Shown: positions 59,285 to 64,000 of the stretch, piece after piece
How positions within the stretch are numbered: the first letter of the stretch is position 1
How the letters are laid out: each line of letters begins with the position of its first letter
Made by a program: the position numbers and the translations under genes
Assembly (NCBI RefSeq): GCF_902499555.1
Contig: NZ_CABVMM010000008.1
Coordinates: 166,542-230,541, forward strand
Length of the DNA stretch: 64,000 bases
Reading direction: 5' to 3'
DNA from: Mesonia oceanica
GTDB lineage: Bacteria > Bacteroidota > Bacteroidia > Flavobacteriales > Flavobacteriaceae
The notes under the pieces: generated by a model
Databases searched by the model: none
What the model was told of the DNA's origin: nothing
What the model saw: the letters and a program-made list of their open reading frames with translations, nothing else

Positions 59285-60370
59285 TTATTTAGTGTTAAAC
59301 AACTCTTTCAATTTTTCATCTAATTCCTGTCCCCTTATAAATCTTGCGATGATTATACCGTTGTCATCAATCAAGAAATTATCGGGAATATCCCTAACTC
59401 CATAAGTCACGGCAGCTTGGTTATTATTTCCTTTTAAATCACTTACATTTTCCCAATTCAGCCCATCCTTTTCTATGGCTTTCCTCCATTTTTCTTTATC
59501 AGTGTCCAATGATACTCCGAAAATTTCAAATCCTTTGTCCTTGTATAGTTTGTATTGTTCTACCAGTTCTGGATTGAAACTTCTACAAGGGCCACACCAA
59601 GAAGCCCAAAATTCTATGAGGGTGTATTTTTTATGTATTTGGGAGAGTTTTGTCATTTTCCCATTGACATTTGATTGTTTAATATCTACAAACTTGTCTC
59701 CAATTTTTAAGTTTTTATTATTGGAGATAAACTCTGCTATTGCTTTTCCTTCTTCAGTAGATTTTAGGTCTGAATTTAAATATGAAAAAACGATGGCTGT
59801 TTCTTCACTTCCCATTCGTTCTTTTGACCAGTTTAGGCGAGTGAGGCTTTCGTAAGAGTTAGGATATTCTTGAATGAACTTATTGTTAATCTCAATTTCT
59901 ATGTTTTGCATTTTTTCATAAATCTCAAAAAGGGAATCTCGATTTTTTTCTGTAACCTTTGCTTCGAGCTTTTCCATTTCCTTAAAAATTGAGTCTTTTC
60001 TTTTTAAAAGCATTTCCGATTCTTTCTGTGTTTCTGAACCTCTTATTCTTCCTTTAGAAAAGTTGCCTTTTTCAGCAATGAAATCTATTTGTCTATTCTC
60101 AAGCCAAAATGTCTTATCATCTCTGCTTTCGATAATTCTTAAATGTGCCAGTCTTGGGCGGCTTAAATTCCCCTTAAATTGGAATTCTTCATTGATTACA
60201 AATGTGGAATCAGCTATTTCATCAATTTTTGGGTAGAGGTACAATAAAACTTTAGTGCTGTCGGATACATTTTCTGCAAATCCATTAATTAAATATCCTT
60301 CATTTTTAGATTTGTCTTGACAAGAAGAAATTAATGCTGTCAGTAAAATTGTTTTTATGATGTACTTCAT
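59285..60370 (-). CDS. TlpA-type thioredoxin lipoprotein with DUF4369 domain
   Basis: This 361-residue lipoprotein (LISSC, Cys17) has an N-terminal DUF4369 domain (about 23-125), a charged coiled-coil linker (about 120-165) and a C-terminal TlpA/AhpC-like thioredoxin domain. The redox pair is C259/C262 in ASWCGPC, and the cis-Pro is in VRDIPDNFLID. Such proteins reduce disulfides in the periplasm of Bacteroidota. The flanks carry CTTGCTTGTA in direct orientation at 59275 and 60381. It is not linked to an obvious partner gene. Confidence 0.9.
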   Translation of the reverse strand: MKYIIKTILLTALISSCQDKSKNEGYLINGFAENVSDSTKVLLYLYPKIDEIADSTFVINEEFQFKGNLSRPRLAHLRIIESRDDKTFWLENRQIDFIAEKGNFSKGRIRGSETQKESEMLLKRKDSIFKEMEKLEAKVTEKNRDSLFEIYEKMQNIEIEINNKFIQEYPNSYESLTRLNWSKERMGSEETAIVFSYLNSDLKSTEEGKAIAEFISNNKNLKIGDKFVDIKQSNVNGKMTKLSQIHKKYTLIEFWASWCGPCRSFNPELVEQYKLYKDKGFEIFGVSLDTDKEKWRKAIEKDGLNWENVSDLKGNNNQAAVTYGVRDIPDNFLIDDNGIIIARFIRGQELDEKLKELFNTK

Positions 60371-60451
60371 TTCGTTTTTGCTTGCTTGTAACGGGATTGT
60401 ATAAGATTAGTTATGTTGTTTAAGCACCTAATTTAGCAAATACAAACCGAA

Positions 60452-60518
60452 CTTGCCAGCCGGCAGGCTGGTAGAAAATCCGCGAGACACGAGCGAAGCG
60501 AACTGGCGCAAGCAATTT
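60452..60518. repeat. GC-rich palindromic spacer element
   Basis: CCAGCC-GGCA-GGCTGG (60456-60471) is a perfect 6-base-arm palindrome, followed by CGCGAGACACGAGCGAAGCG and a CTGGCGCAAG segment. It is strikingly GC-rich against an AT-rich background. It lies between two single genes of the accessory run. Confidence 0.65.
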
Positions 60519-60558
60519 TCGTAAGTAGGCTTGTACTAGCAATTAATTTTACAGGGTA

Positions 60559-61302
60559 TTACCTGCCGTTTTTATTTATTCTTTCTATCCAATTTTCTTC
60601 CAATTTCTCGTTGTCAAGATTTTGTTGAAACTCTGTATAAATGTGCTTAAAACAAAATTTCTTTTGTTCTCCTGTTCCAAATACTTCAAAATCTCCATTT
60701 TTGGTCTGGCTATATAAAACATATTCGGTTGTGTCAATTCCTTGAGTATTTCTACCGTAGAATGTTTTACTTAAATAGTCTGGTCTTCCGTCAGAGTTGA
60801 AGTTGTAAAGTTGAAATTCAAATCCTGTCCGAAATCGACCGAAATAAGTCTGTTTTCCTGTTTTTAAGTCGTAAATGATTTGATAATTAACTCCACATCC
60901 AAGTCCTGTACAAGGAGAACTTGTCAAAACAAATCCAATCAAAGATTCAGTTTCATAAAGACTTACTTGCTGTAAATGATTCGCAAAATTTACACTATCA
61001 ACGCCCGATTCCCAAACTGCATTTGAAGTTACTTTATCAGAAGTCGTAATTATATGTTCGTTAACAGTAATTTCAAGACCTTTCTCTAATTCTACCCAAC
61101 TAATTTTATGCTTTAATAATTCAAGTTCATTTTTATCTACGTCGTCAATTACCCATGTCGGTTCAATTGTTTTTGCCTTTAAATATTCTTTAATTAGTTG
61201 ACCATAATCAACCTTTTCTGTTGAATTGTCTGTCTTATTAGTCGCTGAAATACAACTAATCAAGACTGCCAGAACTGTCAATATTTTAATTATCAGTTTC
61301 AT
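60559..61302 (-). CDS. Lipoprotein of unknown function
   Basis: This 247-residue lipoprotein has a clear signal (LISC, Cys17). The mature part contains PCTGLGCGVNYQIIYDLKTGK and YNFNSDGRPDYLSKTF, which resembles the calcium-loop-like repeats of FG-GAP or 'export' proteins. It has no recognised family. The gene is bracketed by GTTACCTGC upstream and GCAGGTAATAC downstream, an inverted pair that places it in a cassette-like unit. Confidence 0.6.
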   Translation of the reverse strand: MKLIIKILTVLAVLISCISATNKTDNSTEKVDYGQLIKEYLKAKTIEPTWVIDDVDKNELELLKHKISWVELEKGLEITVNEHIITTSDKVTSNAVWESGVDSVNFANHLQQVSLYETESLIGFVLTSSPCTGLGCGVNYQIIYDLKTGKQTYFGRFRTGFEFQLYNFNSDGRPDYLSKTFYGRNTQGIDTTEYVLYSQTKNGDFEVFGTGEQKKFCFKHIYTEFQQNLDNEKLEENWIERINKNGR

Positions 61303-61460
61303 TTTTGAAATAGCAGGTAACGGGAAGTGTATCTTTCAGTGGCGACTAAAAAAGCACAGCCCTTTATTTTCAATCGTAAGGTTAGAAAATAAATCCCAAA
61401 CTTTTTGTTTTAGCTCCTAAACCTCTCCATTGAAGATACATAGTGTTCTAGATAGTTTTT

Positions 61461-61955
61461 TTAGAATTTTGATTTAATATATTTTTTCAGTTTACCTTTT
61501 TTTTGCTGTTTCATCAGTTTTTCCATATCTGAATTTTTTCCGAGTTCCGATTTATTCTTCTTGTAGAATTCAATTGCGTTTTCAGCTCCAGCTACTGCGC
61601 ATTCTACTTTGTTCTTCGAGTAGTCATTTTCGAGACTATATTTAGTCCAACCGCTCATAAACGACATTAAGCAGTCAGCACAGTCTAAAGGAACAATTCC
61701 AGATACTAATTCTATTGAAACTGTTGGACTTCCGCTCATCCATTTCATCAAAAAAGCATTGATTTCTTTTCGCTTACTTGGATTTTCAGAAATAGGTGTT
61801 TTCAATAACCACTCAGTTGAATTCAGTACTAAATGCTCAGTTTTCTTGTAATCTTCAGCGTTTTCAAGTTTCAAATCACTTGGGATATCAACATTTTGAG
61901 CTAATAAACTAGCGCTTACAAATAGTAAGCAAATAAGCATTTTAATTTTATTCAT
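61461..61955 (-). CDS. Small exported protein of unknown function
   Basis: This 164-residue protein has a Sec signal peptide (ASLLAQ) and an otherwise helical mature chain. It has a Cys pair (DCADC) near residue 95 and a third Cys around 119 (VECAVAG), then a strongly basic C-terminus (KQQKKGKLKKYIKSKF). No family is recognised. Upstream lies the boundary motif GCGTTTATTTGCATGTTG (minus strand), shared with the zinc-ribbon gene. The 261-base gap upstream (61956-62216) shows that motif and a GTTGCCAAC-type palindrome (62170). Confidence 0.6.
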   Translation of the reverse strand: MNKIKMLICLLFVSASLLAQNVDIPSDLKLENAEDYKKTEHLVLNSTEWLLKTPISENPSKRKEINAFLMKWMSGSPTVSIELVSGIVPLDCADCLMSFMSGWTKYSLENDYSKNKVECAVAGAENAIEFYKKNKSELGKNSDMEKLMKQQKKGKLKKYIKSKF

Positions 61956-62216
61956 AGTTTGTGTTTTAAATTACCTACAACATGCAAATAAACGCATTGG
62001 GTATATTTACCATTTATCAATAATTCAAATATAAGTAATTTAAAGGATTTCGTTTTTTAAAGGCCTAGGAAAGCTATATGTCTCAGTGGGTTTATGATTC
62101 CAAAGCCATAGGATATCGCTTAAATGTATCTTGTTTTTTAAACTAGCGGCTTTAACAACGATTACCGGTGTTGGCAACTGTTTTTCCTTAGTACTATTTC
62201 TAATATTTTTTAAATA

Positions 62217-62804
62217 TTATCTATAAGGTGGACCCGAAACCCAACCAACAATAGATTGTCTTGTTCCTTTAGTAATTGGTGTTACTCGATGCATAACAAA
62301 GGATGGAAAAATAATAATGGTTCCTTTTTCGCGTGGAGCATTCACAATTTTATTATTGATCATAAATTGTAAATCTCCACCTTCATAAGCATCTGCATCA
62401 GATAATTGAATAGTCATGCTGAGTTTTCGAGCAGAAATTTCTCCTGCACCAAAATCTAAATGCCAATCAAAAAAATCACCTTCAGAATATCTTGTTAGTT
62501 GTAATTCTTGGTGGAAACCTAACAAATCAAACCAATATCGTTCATTATTACAATTAATTGCAAGACTTGCCAATTTACTGTAAATCCAATTGTTCTCAGG
62601 AACATTATCAATAAACATCACAGCGCTTTTTCGTAGCTCATCATTGTATTCGTCTTCTCCAGAAAGTGTTGCTTTTAAAATTTTATCTTCTTCCCAAAAA
62701 TTAAGTATTTTATCTATTTCATGAGGAAGAAATAATCCTCTATAATAGATGTAATCTGAATAGTTGTGTTTGAGAGGAAGACCAAATGAGTAATTTATTG
62801 CCAT
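62217..62804 (-). CDS. 2OG-Fe(II) oxygenase (PKHD-type hydroxylase)
   Basis: This 195-residue protein is a double-stranded beta-helix dioxygenase. The iron ligands are H115 and D117 in FDWHLDFG and H172 in FVMHRV, and the 2-oxoglutarate-binding residue is R182 in KGTRQSIVGW. GDLQF and APREKGTIIIFPSF are typical of the prolyl-4-hydroxylase-like PKHD group. Such enzymes hydroxylate protein or small-molecule substrates, and bacterial members often occur singly. The substrate is unknown. It is flanked by repeat copy B upstream and a GTTGCCAAC palindrome downstream. Confidence 0.88.
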   Translation of the reverse strand: MAINYSFGLPLKHNYSDYIYYRGLFLPHEIDKILNFWEEDKILKATLSGEDEYNDELRKSAVMFIDNVPENNWIYSKLASLAINCNNERYWFDLLGFHQELQLTRYSEGDFFDWHLDFGAGEISARKLSMTIQLSDADAYEGGDLQFMINNKIVNAPREKGTIIIFPSFVMHRVTPITKGTRQSIVGWVSGPPYR

Positions 62805-62832
62805 AATGTTATTTTGATTTTTGTCAACAAGT

Positions 62833-63123
62833 GAATAACCGGAATTACGTTTATCTACACTGGATAACTACTCCAAATATAAATAAAATATCGGTATTGT
62901 AAAACATTGCGAATGGTAGAGGGTAAGCAAATTAACTATTAAAACTAAAGCCATTTGCCTCCTTCAATACAGCTACCAAGGTAGGGAGGAATCAACAAAA
63001 TACTTGTTTTATAGCTCTCTAGCGAACAAGCTTTTGCCATTGCTAAATCAGGCTTGCCATACCAAGAAGAATGGGGCCAAATTTAATGTAAAAAGGAATT
63101 GTTTTTTACCTCAGTTCTTTGTT
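62833..63123. repeat. Long dispersed intergenic repeat, copy B
   Basis: This is the partner of copy A (58994-59273), with the same landmarks in the same order and orientation and small indels. It occupies the whole gap between the HEPN-like gene and the oxygenase gene. No gene is seen in it. Confidence 0.85.
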
Positions 63124-63136
63124 TGTGTGCAGTATT

Positions 63137-63895
63137 TTATATTTTCCATTCGTAATTATCTTCTTCACTTAAAATTTTGAAAATTTGATAACCAAACTCA
63201 GCTAAGTAATTCAATAAGTTATTTAAACTTTTATAATCAAATTTTAATTGAATAAAGTCATTTTCAAGTTTGTTTAAAGGAAATAGATATTCGAAAAGAT
63301 CTTTATAGTATTTATTTTTAAAAATTTTTGAAGAATTTAATTGACCTTTAGAATGAGTAATAGAATGTCTTACTTCGGAAAAAATCCTAAAGAGTTCGCT
63401 AAACTTAAAATTAGAATTATTATCATTTGAGTATTTTAAGAATCTTTTTCCAGAAGCTTTCTTTATCATTTTAAAAATATCTTCTCCACCTTTTAAACTT
63501 TCTCTTGAATATTCTTTATTTAATTTTTCTTTAAAATATTTATCAGTTTGGATTTTTTGATAGACAAAATCTTTTAAAAGAGTTTCCAAAGCTTCATAAC
63601 ATTGAGAAAACGCTAGACCAAATTCTCTAGACAATATTTTTTCTATTTCTGAAGCATAATTTTTTTTGAAAGTTGTTTTTCTAATACCTGTATGAAATGT
63701 TTTTTTCCATCCATTATCAGTCGGTCCAGTCCAATCTCCAATAATTAAAGCAGTTCCTGATAAGAAATTAGCTTCTTTTTTAGTATACCTCTCCACATCT
63801 TTTAATAGGACTTTATTAATTCGATTAGTGGTATGCTTTAAATCATTTATTGTTTCGAAAAAGTTATCAAGATATATTTTATAGGGATTTTTCAT
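63137..63895 (-). CDS. HEPN-like protein of unknown function, possible RNase
   Basis: This 252-residue cytoplasmic protein is helical throughout, rich in Lys, Asn and Phe, and AT-rich in codon use. Residues 174-183 read EVRHSITHSK, an R-x4-H motif (R176, H181) of the kind that forms the catalytic site of HEPN ribonucleases. It is preceded by long helices (EIEKILSREFGLAFSQCYEALETLLKDFVY). HEPN proteins often act in toxin-antitoxin or phage-defence systems. No partner gene is seen on the downstream side. An insertion sequence ends 7 bases before its ATG. Confidence 0.6.
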   Translation of the reverse strand: MKNPYKIYLDNFFETINDLKHTTNRINKVLLKDVERYTKKEANFLSGTALIIGDWTGPTDNGWKKTFHTGIRKTTFKKNYASEIEKILSREFGLAFSQCYEALETLLKDFVYQKIQTDKYFKEKLNKEYSRESLKGGEDIFKMIKKASGKRFLKYSNDNNSNFKFSELFRIFSEVRHSITHSKGQLNSSKIFKNKYYKDLFEYLFPLNKLENDFIQLKFDYKSLNNLLNYLAEFGYQIFKILSEEDNYEWKI

Positions 63896-63902
63896 TTTAA
63901 TA

Positions 63903-64000
63903 TGTCTCGTCCTAAAATATGGCTACAGGTTAAAAATTGATTTACGCTGCATTTAGGTATACCGTTTCAGGTGTTTTAAAGTTTAAAGATAAGTGTAATC
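63903..64000 (-). mobile_element. End of an IS3-like insertion sequence
   Basis: TGTCTCGTCCTAAAATATGG at 63903 looks like an IS terminus beginning with TG. A transposase C-terminus reads into it from the window edge. The element continues beyond the window, so its other end and any target duplication are not visible. Confidence 0.6.
63942..64000 (-). CDS. IS3-family transposase OrfB, C-terminal fragment
   Basis: The frame entering from the window edge reads LHLSLNFKTPETVYLNAA and stops at 63942. LNFKTP-x-x-VY is the typical C-terminal signature of the IS3-type integrase-core transposase. Only 19 codons are inside the window, so the subgroup cannot be fixed. Confidence 0.65.
   Translation of the reverse strand, partial: LHLSLNFKTPETVYLNAA

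Noticed and set aside
57651..63895. Calling the accessory run a true integron
   Set aside because: No integrase, no attI and no convincing attC fold with both core sites were found; only recurrent boundary motifs were seen.

Overview
This AT-rich window comes from the chromosome of a marine-type member of the Bacteroidota, most likely Flavobacteriaceae. The evidence is two SusC/SusD polysaccharide utilisation loci, many lipoproteins with short LxxC lipoboxes, TAnnTTTG promoter boxes, A-rich start regions, an SLC45/GPH-type maltose transporter and malate:quinone oxidoreductase. I found no rRNA or tRNA gene, CRISPR array or phage module.

Region 1 (1-24.5 kb) is a starch/maltose locus joined to central glycolysis. 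On the minus strand lie susC, susD, a SusE/F-like lipoprotein and a secreted GH13 amylase cut by the window edge. Divergent from them are a LacI regulator, a maltose MFS transporter, beta-phosphoglucomutase, a GH65 maltose phosphorylase, a SusB-like GH97, a SusA-like GH13 and a second GH13 lipoprotein. After a terminator come pfkA, gapA, a BadF-type sugar kinase and pgi. Together they bind starch, cut it outside and in the periplasm, import maltose, split it with phosphate and feed glucose 6-phosphate into glycolysis. LacI-like palindromes occur both at the locus and in front of pfkA.

Region 2 (24.5-32 kb) holds an esterase, a DoxX membrane protein, mqo, two small exported proteins of unknown role and a large DUF4062/STAND-like ATPase that may be a defence protein.

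Region 3 (32-54.6 kb) is a beta-mannan/glucomannan locus. A plus-strand pair of acetylesterases (CE2-like and SASA-type) faces a seven-gene minus-strand operon of GH26 mannanase, SSS symporter, GH10, GH130 mannosylglucose phosphorylase, cellobiose 2-epimerase, GH5 mannanase and GH3 beta-glucosidase. Divergent from the operon run an AraC regulator, a GH5 endoglucanase, susC, susD and a TIG-domain surface glycan-binding protein. Mannobiose would be epimerised to mannosyl-glucose and phosphorolysed to mannose 1-phosphate and glucose. A 1.6-kb array of 217/260-bp repeats separates the esterases from the operon. The GH26 gene has a clear signal peptide and catalytic domain but no ATG, GTG or TTG start in the expected place.

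Region 4 (54.7-64 kb) is accessory: an AraC regulator, a DUF983 protein, an esterase divergent from an HxlR regulator, then a minus-strand run of unrelated single genes (DUF4377 lipoprotein, zinc-ribbon protein, TlpA-type thioredoxin, two unknown exported proteins, a 2OG-Fe(II) oxygenase and a HEPN-like protein). They are separated by diverged repeats and recurring boundary motifs, like a cassette collection. The window ends inside an IS3-like insertion sequence that stops 7 bases before the HEPN-like gene.
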